A stretch of 31,055 nucleotides of DNA from Gammaproteobacteria bacterium (lineage in GTDB: Bacteria; Pseudomonadota; Gammaproteobacteria; JAJDOJ01). Made by a program: the position numbers and the translations under genes. The stretch spans positions 1 to 31,055 of the forward strand of contig JALVEU010000158.1 in the NCBI GenBank assembly GCA_027030565.1, written 5' to 3'. This document shows positions 21,436 through 31,055 of the stretch, one piece after another; within the stretch, counting starts at the first letter, position 1; each line of letters starts with the position of its first letter. Under the pieces are notes generated by a model. It made no database searches. It worked only from the letters and a program-made list of their open reading frames with translations, and was not told the origin of the DNA.

Positions 21436-22731
21436 ATGTCCGTGTTTGACGCCCAAACTTTGCGCCACGCTGCGCCATACATCCACGCGCACCGCGGGCG
21501 CACCTTCGTCGTGGGCTTCGGCGGTGAGGCGCTGGAGGAAGACACCGCCGCGCTCACCCACGACCTGGCGGTGATCCATACCCTGGGTATCCGGCTGGTG
21601 CTGGTGCACGGTGCACGCCCGCAGATCGAACGGGCCCTGGAACGTCACGGTGTGAAGAGCCGCTTCCACCGCGACCGGCGTATCACCGACGCCGCCACCC
21701 TGCAGGCGGTGGAAGAAGCGGTGGCGTCCACGCGCGTCAAGCTCGAAGCGCGCCTGTCCATGGGACTGCCCGGCACACCCATGTCCGGGATGCGACTGCG
21801 TGTGGTCTCCGGCAATTTCGTGACCGCCCGCCCGCTGGGGATCATCGACGGCGTGGACTATCAGTACACGGGGGCCGTACGACGCGTGGACGCCGGGGCA
21901 ATCCGGGAGGCCCTGACCAGCGGGGCCATCGTGCTGCTCTCTGCGTTGGGTTACTCACCCACTGGCGAGACGTTCAACGTGCCTGCCCGGGAGGTGGCCA
22001 CGGCAGCGGCCGCAGCCCTGCGCGCCGACAAGTTGATCCTGCTCGTGGATGCCCCGTTGACCACCGAGTCGGGAAGCCCTCTCCGCCATCTGAGCGTACA
22101 TGCGGCGCAACGGCTCGCCACCGGCACCACGGATCCGACCCTGCGGGCGATGCTGGAGGCTGCGGTGGCTGCATGCACGGCCGGTGTACGACGGGTGCAT
22201 TTCGTCGAACGCACCCATCCGGACGCCCTGCTCGCCGAGCTGTTCACACGCCAAGGCACGGGAACCCTGGTCACTGCAGAGCCCTACGAGACCCTGCGTC
22301 GTGCCCAGGTGGGCGACGTGGGGGGCATCTTGGAGCTCATCGAGCCCCTGGAACGGACCGGGGTGTTGGTGCGGCGTTCCCGCGAGCAGCTCGAACTGGA
22401 GATCGACCGCTTCGTCGTGATGGCTCTGGACGGCGCGGTCATCGCCTCCGCGGCACTGTATCCGTATCCAGAGGACCGCATGGGGGAGCTGGCTTGCCTG
22501 GCCGTACATCCGGACTACCGAGGCGTCGGGCGCGGAGACCGCCTGCTGGAACACGTGGAGACACAGGCCCGCAACCTGGGCCTGGAGCGCATCTTCGTGC
22601 TCACCACCCAAACCGCCCACTGGTTCCGCGAGCGTGGCTTCGAACCGGAGACGCTGGATGCGCTGCCCATGCCACGCAAGAGCCTCTACAACTACCAGCG
22701 CAACTCCCGGATGCTCGTCAAACGGCTCTGA
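21436..22731 (+). CDS. argA: Amino-acid N-acetyltransferase (N-acetylglutamate synthase)
   Basis: Catalyses the first step of arginine synthesis, acetyl-CoA plus glutamate to N-acetylglutamate, and is normally feedback-inhibited by arginine. The 431 residues have the classical fused layout: an amino-acid-kinase domain (about 20-285; V-V-G-F-G-G-E-A, L-V-L-V-H-G-A-R-P-Q-I) followed by a GNAT domain (about 290-430; E-L-A-C-L-A-V-H-P-D-Y-R-G-V-G-R-G-D, then F-R-E-R-G-F). The kinase domain serves as regulator and has lost kinase function in the family. Length is near E. coli ArgA (443). A TACAAT hexamer at 21399-21404 could be a -10 box; the ribosome site before the ATG is weak. Its partner argE is 2.4 kb upstream on the same strand, beyond the two exported genes. 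Confidence 0.96.
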   Translation: MSVFDAQTLRHAAPYIHAHRGRTFVVGFGGEALEEDTAALTHDLAVIHTLGIRLVLVHGARPQIERALERHGVKSRFHRDRRITDAATLQAVEEAVASTRVKLEARLSMGLPGTPMSGMRLRVVSGNFVTARPLGIIDGVDYQYTGAVRRVDAGAIREALTSGAIVLLSALGYSPTGETFNVPAREVATAAAAALRADKLILLVDAPLTTESGSPLRHLSVHAAQRLATGTTDPTLRAMLEAAVAACTAGVRRVHFVERTHPDALLAELFTRQGTGTLVTAEPYETLRRAQVGDVGGILELIEPLERTGVLVRRSREQLELEIDRFVVMALDGAVIASAALYPYPEDRMGELACLAVHPDYRGVGRGDRLLEHVETQARNLGLERIFVLTTQTAHWFRERGFEPETLDALPMPRKSLYNYQRNSRMLVKRL

Positions 22732-22762
22732 GGGCAGGTCACCACCCGGCCTGTCCCCCTGC

Positions 22763-24130
22763 TCACACCGAAGCGGGAGAGCCGCCGGAGCGCTGCATGG
22801 CGGCCGTCTCCACCCGCTCGGCGAGGCGTGTGGCACAGCCGCGCGCCTTCGGCCCGTCCGGACCCTCGACCATCACGCGCACGAGGGGTTCGGTACCCGA
22901 GGCGCGCAGCAGCACCCTTCCGCGGCCGTCCAGCTCGGCCTCGGCCTCCCGAACGGCGGCCTTCACCTCCGGTAGGGCCGCCACTTTTCGCGGCTCCGAC
23001 GTCTGCACGTTGATCAGTATCTGGGGGTACTTGTGCAGATCGCCACGGGCCTCGTGCAACGAGATCCCACGCGAGACGAGGACGTGCAGCACCTGCAAGG
23101 CCGAGACGATGGCGTCACCCGTAGTGGTCCGGTCGAGGCAGATGATGTGGCCCGAGGGCTCACCACCGAGCTCCCACTGCAGCTCGCGCAGGACTTCCAG
23201 CACATAGCGGTCGCCGACGGGTGCGCGCCGAAAGGGAATGCCCATCCCGGCCAGCGCATGCTCGAGACCCAAATTGGTCATCTGGGTGCCCACCACTCCG
23301 CCCACCAGCGTGCCGTCCTCGTGGCGCGCCTTGGCGATGATGTACAACAACTCGTCCCCGTCGATCACCTCGCCGTGGTGATCGACCATGATGAGGCGGT
23401 CGCCGTCGCCGTCGATGGCCACCCCTACGTCGGCCTCCTGTTCGATCACCGCCGCACGCAGGGCCTTAGGCGCGGTGGCCCCTCGCTCGCGATTGATGTT
23501 CAGCCCATCGGGCTCGGCACCGATCCGCACCACCCGGGCGCCCAGTTCCTCGAACACGGCGGGTGCCACGTGGTAGGTGGCACCGTTGGCGCAGTCGACC
23601 ACCAGCTTCAGTCCCTTGAGCACGGTGCCGGCCGGAATGGTGCTCTTGCAGAACTCGATGTAGCGGCCGGCCGCGTCGTCGACGCGTTCCGCCTTGCCGA
23701 GGCGCGCCGAATCCACGGTCTGGAGCGGTTCTTCGAGCATGGCCTCGACGGCCTGTTCAATCGCGTCCGGGAGCTTGAAGCCGTCGCCGGAAAAGATCTT
23801 CACGCCGTTGTCGTAATACGGATTGTGCGAAGCGCTGATCACGATGCCGGCGGCGGCACGGAAGGTGCGGGTGAGGTAGGCGATCCCCGGCGTGGGCATG
23901 GGCCCCAGGAGGAGCACATTGACGCCGGCGGCCGAGAGTCCGGCCTCCAGGGCCGATTCGAACATGTAGCCTGAGATGCGGGTATCCTTGCCGATCAGGA
24001 CCCTGTCGGGCCTGCCGTCGGCCAGCACCCGGCCGATGGCCCAGCCCAGCTTGAGGACGAAGTCGGGCGTCATGGGGACCTCGCCCACCCGCCCGCGGAT
24101 CCCGTCGGTGCCGAAGTACTTCTGGTTCAT
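22763..24130 (-). CDS. glmM: Phosphoglucosamine mutase
   Basis: Interconverts glucosamine-6- and -1-phosphate, supplying UDP-GlcNAc for peptidoglycan and LPS. The 455 residues show the N-terminal Y-F-G-T-D-G-I-R-G block, the active-site phosphoserine Ser101 in S-A-S-H-N-P (E. coli Ser102), the Mg-binding D-G-D-G-D-R near 242, G-G-E-P-S-G-H, and the phosphate-binding R-A-S-G-T-E-P-L-V-R. ATG at 24128-24130 is chosen over the frame start at 24157 because it gives the family N-terminus and has GGGAAGG upstream. It follows folP by 45 bases in the conserved ftsH-folP-glmM order. It converges on argA with a 31-base gap. Confidence 0.97.
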   Translation of the reverse strand: MNQKYFGTDGIRGRVGEVPMTPDFVLKLGWAIGRVLADGRPDRVLIGKDTRISGYMFESALEAGLSAAGVNVLLLGPMPTPGIAYLTRTFRAAAGIVISASHNPYYDNGVKIFSGDGFKLPDAIEQAVEAMLEEPLQTVDSARLGKAERVDDAAGRYIEFCKSTIPAGTVLKGLKLVVDCANGATYHVAPAVFEELGARVVRIGAEPDGLNINRERGATAPKALRAAVIEQEADVGVAIDGDGDRLIMVDHHGEVIDGDELLYIIAKARHEDGTLVGGVVGTQMTNLGLEHALAGMGIPFRRAPVGDRYVLEVLRELQWELGGEPSGHIICLDRTTTGDAIVSALQVLHVLVSRGISLHEARGDLHKYPQILINVQTSEPRKVAALPEVKAAVREAEAELDGRGRVLLRASGTEPLVRVMVEGPDGPKARGCATRLAERVETAAMQRSGGSPASV

Positions 24131-24175
24131 GAGCCTTCCCTGTTGCCGTCCCGACACCTGGAGGCGCGGGGCCGC

Positions 24176-25024
24176 CTAGCGAACCGCCTCCAGGTGCTCA
24201 TGGGCCCGCACCGCCGTCACCACCGCCAAGGCATCGACGGTGGGCCCCACGTCGTGGGTGCGCACGATGTGGGCCCCTTTGTGCACGGCGATGGCTGCAG
24301 CAGCCACGCCGGCATGGAGCCGCTCGCGCACGCCGCGTCCCGTGACCTCACCCAACATGCGCTTGCGGGAAACCCCCACCAGTACCGGCACCCCCAGGGT
24401 GGTAAACCGTTTCAGCCCAGCCAACAACGTGTAATTATGGTCCAGGGTCTTCCCAAACCCGAACCCCGGATCGACCAGCAGGTGCATCTGCGGGATGCCC
24501 GCCGCCCGGCAGGCCCGTACGCGTTGTTCCAGAAACCCATACACCTCGGCCAACACGTCGCGATAACGAGGCTCGTGTTGCATCGTTTCCGGGGTCCCCT
24601 GCATGTGCATGAGGCATACGGGTACACCCAGTCCGGCGGCCACTTCGAGCGCTCCGGGCCGGCGCAGGGCGTAGATGTCGTTGACCATGGCTGCCCCGGC
24701 CTCCACCGCGGCACGCATCACCCCGGGCTTGCTGGTGTCCACGGAGATCGGCACATCGAACCTGGCGCGGAGTGCTTCGACGACCGGAACCACCCGTCGA
24801 AGCTCCTCCCCCTCGGGGACTGGGCGGGCGCCCGGACGACTGGACTCCCCCCCAATGTCGATGATGGCCGCGCCCTGATCCACCATCTCCTCGGCCCGGC
24901 GGAGCGCGCGGTCCACAGATACGAAATCACCCCCGTCCGAGAAGGAATCGGGGGTGACGTTTAGGATCCCCATGACCCGGGGGACAGACAGATCCACGAT
25001 CCGCCCCCCCAGATCCAGTTGCAT
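24176..25024 (-). CDS. folP: Dihydropteroate synthase
   Basis: Joins 6-hydroxymethyl-dihydropterin pyrophosphate to p-aminobenzoate in folate synthesis; the sulfonamide target. The 282-residue TIM barrel shows M-G-I-L-N-V-T-P-D-S-F-S-D-G-G near the N-terminus, the pterin loop I-D-I-G-G-E-S-S-R-P-G-A, S-V-D-T-S-K-P, M-V-N-D-I, L-M-H-M-Q-G-T-P, D-P-G-F-G-F-G-K and S-R-K-R-M-L-G. All key positions look ordinary, and nothing suggests an acquired sul-type gene. The ribosome site is weak. It follows ftsH by 20 bases and is probably in one transcript with ftsH and glmM. Confidence 0.97.
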   Translation of the reverse strand: MQLDLGGRIVDLSVPRVMGILNVTPDSFSDGGDFVSVDRALRRAEEMVDQGAAIIDIGGESSRPGARPVPEGEELRRVVPVVEALRARFDVPISVDTSKPGVMRAAVEAGAAMVNDIYALRRPGALEVAAGLGVPVCLMHMQGTPETMQHEPRYRDVLAEVYGFLEQRVRACRAAGIPQMHLLVDPGFGFGKTLDHNYTLLAGLKRFTTLGVPVLVGVSRKRMLGEVTGRGVRERLHAGVAAAAIAVHKGAHIVRTHDVGPTVDALAVVTAVRAHEHLEAVR

Positions 25025-25044
25025 GGGTGTGCCCGTGCGCGCGC

Positions 25045-26973
25045 TCAGTGTTGACCGGCCGGACGGCCCAGCTCACCCTCACCGCCGGACAGACGCCCTT
25101 TGTCTTGCGTTTCGACCGCGGCCGTGCCGCCCGAGCGGGGCTCGTCGTCGCTCCATTCGCGCGGCGGGCGCGGCTCCCGGCCCTCCATGATGTCAGTGAT
25201 CTGATCGTCGTCCAGCGTCTCGTACTTGATCAGGGCCTCGGCCATGGCATGGAGCTTGTCCAGATTCTCCTCGAGGATCTGTCGCGCCCGTTTGTAGTTC
25301 TCATCGATGATCCGCCGGATCTCCTCGTCGATGGCGTGGGCCGTCTCGTCCGAGAGCAGCTTGTGGCGTGCGACCGAATGCCCCAGGAAGACCTCGCCTT
25401 CGTCCTCGCTGTAGGCCAGTGGTCCGAGCCGTTCGGACAGCCCCCAGCGGGTCACCATGCTGCGCGCAATCTCGGTGGCCCGCTCGATGTCGTTGGAGGC
25501 GCCCGTGGTCACCGCCTCTGGACCGAAGATGAGCTCCTCGGCGATGCGTCCGCCGAACAGACTGGCGATCTGGCTCTCCAGACGCCGCTTGCTGTGACTG
25601 TAGCGATCGTCCTCGGGCAGGAACATGGTGATTCCCAGGGCACGCCCACGCGGAATGATGCTCACCTTGTAGACGGGATCATGCTCGGGCACCAGCCGCC
25701 CCACGATGGTGTGCCCGGCCTCATGGTAGGCGGTCAGCCGTTTTTCCTCCTCGCTCATCACCATGGACTTGCGTTCGGCGCCCATCAGGATCTTGTCCTT
25801 GGCGCGCTCGAAGTCGGACATGTCCACCATACGCTTGTTGGCACGCGCGGCGAACAGAGCCGCCTCGTTGACCAGATTCGCCAGGTCCGCGCCGGAGAAG
25901 CCGGGCGTCCCGCGGGCGATGATGGAGGGCTTCACGTCGTCGGCGAGGGGCACCTTGCGCATGTGAACCTTCAGGATCTGCTCACGGCCGCGGATGTCGG
26001 GCAGGGGCACCACCACTTGGCGGTCGAAGCGACCCGGACGCAGCAGCGCCGGATCCAGCACATCGGGACGGTTGGTGGCGGCGATGACGATGATCCCCTC
26101 GTTACCTTCGAATCCATCCATCTCCACCAGCAACTGATTGAGGGTCTGCTCGCGCTCGTCGTGGCCGCCGCCCAGCCCGGCACCACGATGCCGGCCCACC
26201 GCGTCGATCTCGTCGATGAAGATGATGCAAGGGGCGTGTTTCTTGGCCTGCGCGAACATGTCGCGTACCCGCGAGGCCCCCACACCCACGAACATCTCCA
26301 CGAAGTCCGAACCGGAGATGGTGAAGAACGGCACTCGGGCCTCTCCAGCGATGGCCTTGGCCAGCAGGGTCTTGCCGGTGCCGGGCGGCCCCACCATGAG
26401 TACGCCGCGGGGAATCTTGCCGCCCAGCTTCTGAAACTTGGCAGGATCACGCAGGAACTCCACCAGCTCCTGGACCTCTTCCTTGGCCTCGTCGGCTCCG
26501 GCCACATCGGCGAACGTCACCTTGATCTGGTCCTCGCCCATGAGCCGTGCCCGACTCTTGCCGAACGCCATGGCACCCCGGCCCCCGGCACCCCCCTGCA
26601 TCTGGCGCATGAAGAAGATCCACACGCCGATGAGTAACAACATCGGGAACCAGCTGATGAGGATGTCGACCAGCAGCGAGCGCTTCTCCGGGGGTGAGAC
26701 GCGGATCTTCACGTCGTTGGCCAGGAGATCGTCCACCAGTTTGGGATCGTTCGGGGCATAGGTGGTGAACCGCTCGTTGGAGACGGTGGTGCCACGGATG
26801 GTGTTGCCCTCCATCTCCACGCTCCTGACCCGACCGCTCTTCACCTCGGCGATGAAGTCGGAGTAGGAAATGGCCGCCGAATGCCCGGTGCGCGGAGTGA
26901 AGTTGTTGAAGACGGACATCAGCACGACTGCGATGACCGCCCAGAGAATCAGGTTCTTGACCATGTCGTTCAA
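25045..26973 (-). CDS. ftsH: ATP-dependent zinc metalloprotease FtsH
   Basis: Membrane-anchored AAA+ protease that degrades LpxC, sigma-32-type regulators and misassembled membrane proteins; hexameric. With the start used it has 642 residues (E. coli 644). Two membrane segments (about 6-22 and 105-122) flank a periplasmic domain. The AAA+ module has Walker A G-P-P-G-T-G-K-T at 195-202 and Walker B I-I-F-I-D-E-I-D, and the second region of homology includes A-A-T-N-R-P-D. The protease zinc site H-E-A-G-H is at 417-421. The start is probably TTG at 26971-26973 (residues M-N-D-M-V-K-N), nine bases after GAGGA; the ATG at 26964 matches the E. coli start but is farther from that site, and an upstream TTG at 26982 is too close to it. 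Confidence 0.96.
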   Translation of the reverse strand: MNDMVKNLILWAVIAVVLMSVFNNFTPRTGHSAAISYSDFIAEVKSGRVRSVEMEGNTIRGTTVSNERFTTYAPNDPKLVDDLLANDVKIRVSPPEKRSLLVDILISWFPMLLLIGVWIFFMRQMQGGAGGRGAMAFGKSRARLMGEDQIKVTFADVAGADEAKEEVQELVEFLRDPAKFQKLGGKIPRGVLMVGPPGTGKTLLAKAIAGEARVPFFTISGSDFVEMFVGVGASRVRDMFAQAKKHAPCIIFIDEIDAVGRHRGAGLGGGHDEREQTLNQLLVEMDGFEGNEGIIVIAATNRPDVLDPALLRPGRFDRQVVVPLPDIRGREQILKVHMRKVPLADDVKPSIIARGTPGFSGADLANLVNEAALFAARANKRMVDMSDFERAKDKILMGAERKSMVMSEEEKRLTAYHEAGHTIVGRLVPEHDPVYKVSIIPRGRALGITMFLPEDDRYSHSKRRLESQIASLFGGRIAEELIFGPEAVTTGASNDIERATEIARSMVTRWGLSERLGPLAYSEDEGEVFLGHSVARHKLLSDETAHAIDEEIRRIIDENYKRARQILEENLDKLHAMAEALIKYETLDDDQITDIMEGREPRPPREWSDDEPRSGGTAAVETQDKGRLSGGEGELGRPAGQH

Positions 26974-27078
26974 GGCAGGCAATCCTCGTCTGGGTCTGGG
27001 AACAACGGCCCGGTTCTTAGAGCCGAGTTTACTACAGGATCGGAACGGGGCTCTCGTATCCGGATCAACGCTGGGGAA

Positions 27079-27693
27079 TCAGGGCGTGAAACGCTCCGCC
27101 ACGAGGTACCACTCCCGGCTCTCCGGCCGCGACGCCTTGGGCTTGTAGCGCCGCACGCGTGCGAAGCGGGACCGGCACCGGTCCACCAAGGCATCCACGC
27201 CTTCGCCCTCGAACAGTTTGACCACAAACCCGGCTCCGGGTGCCGCGACCTCGGGAACCAAGTCCAAGGCCAGCTCGGCCAGTGCCATGGCACGTGGCTG
27301 ATCCACCGCACGGATACCCGAGATATTGGGGGCCATGTCACTCAGCACAAGGTCCACGGAGCGTCCCGACAGGGCCTTGAGCAGGGCGTGCAGCCCCGCT
27401 TCGTCACTGAAATCGGCGTGGACGCACTGCACGCCCGGAATCGGCTCCATGGGAAGGAGGTCCACTGCGACCACCGCCCCCTCGGGCCCCACCTGCCGGG
27501 CTACGTATTGACTCCAGCCGCCCGGAGCCGCACCCAAATCCACCACGCACATCCCCCGACGCAGCAGACCGAAACGCCGGTCCATCTCCTCGAGCTTGAA
27601 GGCCGCCCGTGACCGCCACCCATCCGTACGGGCACGGCTCACGAAGGGATCGCGCCGCTGTCGCTCCAACCAGCGTCGTTGGCCCGAGCCCAT
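27079..27693 (-). CDS. rlmE: 23S rRNA (uridine2552-2'-O)-methyltransferase
   Basis: Methylates U2552 in the A loop of 23S rRNA during late 50S assembly, using SAM. The 204 residues have the SAM-binding D-L-G-A-A-P-G-G-W (52-60) and the full K-D-K-E catalytic set at Lys33, Asp119, Lys159 and Glu194. Each is offset by exactly five from E. coli K38-D124-K164-E199. The N-terminus is basic and rRNA-binding. It lies upstream of ftsH, the standard rlmE-ftsH order, and is divergent from yhbY. No ribosome site is obvious before the ATG at 27691-27693. Confidence 0.96.
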   Translation of the reverse strand: MGSGQRRWLERQRRDPFVSRARTDGWRSRAAFKLEEMDRRFGLLRRGMCVVDLGAAPGGWSQYVARQVGPEGAVVAVDLLPMEPIPGVQCVHADFSDEAGLHALLKALSGRSVDLVLSDMAPNISGIRAVDQPRAMALAELALDLVPEVAAPGAGFVVKLFEGEGVDALVDRCRSRFARVRRYKPKASRPESREWYLVAERFTP

Positions 27694-27741
27694 CAGCGAC
27701 CGAGCTGTCGAGGCACCGGGCGTCCCCGGGGGCGTCCCTTG

Positions 27742-27771
27742 TTGTCCGGTGCAGCGGCCATGACCTAATCT
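27742..27771 (+). promoter_or_regulatory. Possible yhbY promoter giving an almost leaderless mRNA
   Basis: TTGTCC (27742-27747), an 18-base spacer and TAATCT (27766-27771) lie directly before yhbY. If used, the start site would fall within about three bases of the ATG at 27780, which has no ribosome-binding sequence. Both boxes are imperfect. Confidence 0.35.
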
Positions 27772-27779
27772 ACCGACCC

Positions 27780-28073
27780 ATGAACCTCAGCGAGAGACAG
27801 CGAAAGGTCCTGCGGCGCCACGCCCACACCCTCAAACCGGTGGTCATCGTGGGCCGGCACGGGCTCACCGATGCGGTGGTCGCCGCCACCGACGAGGCCC
27901 TGGAACGCCACGAGCTGGTGAAAATCCGCTTTGCCGGCTGCGACCGCACCGAACGCGACCGCCTGGTACGCGAGCTTGCGCGACGTACCCAGTCCCTCCC
28001 CGTCCAGCGCGTCGGCTTCGTCCTCACCCTTTACCGCCGCCACCCCAAGAGGCCTCGCGTACCCTCGTCGTAA
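27780..28073 (+). CDS. yhbY: YhbY-family (CRM domain) ribosome-assembly RNA-binding protein
   Basis: 97-residue single-domain CRS1-YhbY protein associated with pre-50S ribosomal particles. The CRM domain fills the chain: L-S-E-R-Q-R-K-V-L-R-R-H-A-H-T-L-K-P at the N-terminus, the G-x-x-G RNA-binding loop in V-G-R-H-G-L-T-D, and the V-K-I-R-F-A-G and V-G-F-V-L-T-L-Y strands. The basic C-terminus is typical. The frame is open to 27609, but ATG at 27780 gives the family start; it lacks a ribosome site and has a -10-like TAATCT just upstream. It is divergent from rlmE and ends 28 bases from the convergent greA. Confidence 0.94.
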   Translation: MNLSERQRKVLRRHAHTLKPVVIVGRHGLTDAVVAATDEALERHELVKIRFAGCDRTERDRLVRELARRTQSLPVQRVGFVLTLYRRHPKRPRVPSS

Positions 28074-28101
28074 GGACCCACCGCGATGGAGGTGCGGCCT
28101 C

Positions 28102-28577
28102 TCACTCGTAGCGCACTTCGACGATCTCGAACTGGCGGTCGCCGGCCGGGGCCTGCACCACCACCTCGTCGCCCTCCTCCCTGCCGATGAGCGCCCGGGC
28201 GATGGGCGAGCTCACCGAGATCAGGCCGTGCTGGATGTCGGCCTCGTCGTCGCCGACGATCTGGTAGGTGATCTCCTCCTCGGAATCCAGATCCAGCAGC
28301 ACCACCGTGGCACCGAACACCACCTTGCCATTGGCGTGAATCTTGGTCACATCGATGATCTGTGCATGGGAAAGCTTGGATTCCAGGTCACGGATCCGCG
28401 CCTCGATCAGCGCCTGCTGCTCGCGCGCAGCGTGGTATTCGGCGTTTTCCTTGAGATCTCCATGGGCCCGCGCCTCGGCGATGGCCTGGGTGATGCGGGG
28501 GCGCTCCACGGTCTTGAGCCGTTGCAGCTCCTCGCGCAACTTCTCGGCGCCCCGGACGGTCAGCGGGACCTTACTGC

Positions 28578-28581
<4 letters not shown>
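28102..28581 (-). CDS. greA: Transcription elongation factor GreA
   Basis: Binds RNA polymerase and stimulates cleavage of backtracked transcripts. The 159 residues match the usual 158. The N-terminal coiled coil (about 1-75) carries the acidic tip D-L-K-E-N-A-E-Y-H-A-A-R-E with the D and E needed for cleavage. The C-terminal FKBP-like domain includes I-S-V-S-S-P-I-A-R-A-L-I-G and G-D-E-V-V-V-Q-A-P. The ATG at 28579-28581 overlaps the carB stop (ATGA) and has GAGGA nine bases upstream, so it is coupled to carB; carB-greA is a recurrent gammaproteobacterial pairing. Confidence 0.97.

Positions 28582-31055
<2,474 letters not shown>

Noticed and set aside
22732..22762. Terminator between argA and glmM
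   Set aside because: An imperfect GGGCAGG / CCTGTCCC pairing is visible, but it has a mismatch, a long loop and no T tract; too weak to list.

Overview
The window is GC-rich, gene-dense chromosomal DNA from a gammaproteobacterium. Gene content and order point to a Chromatiales/Ectothiorhodospiraceae-like, possibly sulfur-oxidising, lineage: an E. coli-type adenylylatable glutamine synthetase with NtrBC, the carB-greA / yhbY / rlmE-ftsH-folP-glmM neighbourhood, glyQS-gmhB-plsC, fused AAK-GNAT ArgA, and exported DsrE-like and TusA-like sulfur proteins. The genus is inference; no rRNA or other taxonomic marker is present. I see no phage, complete insertion sequence, CRISPR array, tRNA or rRNA.

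Layout. 1-6.25 kb, all minus strand: the N-terminus of a cysteine-cluster (YkgJ-like) protein cut by the window edge, waaA (Kdo transferase), then ntrC, ntrB, a DUF4124 protein and glnA in reverse order of transcription. glnA has a near-ideal sigma-54 promoter with an NtrC palindrome at about -107, so the regulator genes downstream probably act on this promoter. 6.4-7.7 kb, minus: a PP-loop tRNA-thiolation-like ATPase with an NFACT-R-like C-terminus, overlapping a TusA-like sulfur carrier. 7.9-12.2 kb, plus: glyQ-glyS-gmhB-plsC, translationally coupled and ended by a shared hairpin facing an OmpA-domain protein. 13.2-14.5 kb: two small exported proteins (Rap1a/Tai-like and a degenerate nuclease-fold protein) converging on an exported DsrE-like protein, then a roughly 144-bp MITE-like element. 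14.8-17.7 kb: ilvD and 5-formyl-THF cyclo-ligase, converging on a CbiM-like membrane protein. 17.9-22.7 kb: argE and argA on the plus strand, with two tandem exported paralogues of unknown function between them on the minus strand. 22.8-31 kb: the conserved housekeeping block glmM, folP, ftsH, rlmE (minus), yhbY (plus), greA and carB (minus, cut by the right edge).

How the genes work together: nitrogen assimilation and its control (glnA/ntrBC), arginine and pyrimidine precursors (argA, argE, carB), envelope building (waaA, gmhB, plsC, glmM), folate (folP, cyclo-ligase) and translation/RNA quality (glyQS, rlmE, yhbY, greA, ftsH). The least understood parts are the tandem exported paralogues (19060-21259), the Rap1a-like/pseudo-nuclease pair (13218-14083), the PP-loop/TusA pair (6437-7734), and the repeats at 14538-14681 and 20184-20306. 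No clearly new multi-gene system is evident; these are candidates for a second look. Non-ATG starts are frequent (GTG or TTG for about eight genes) and several neighbours share 4-base stop/start overlaps.
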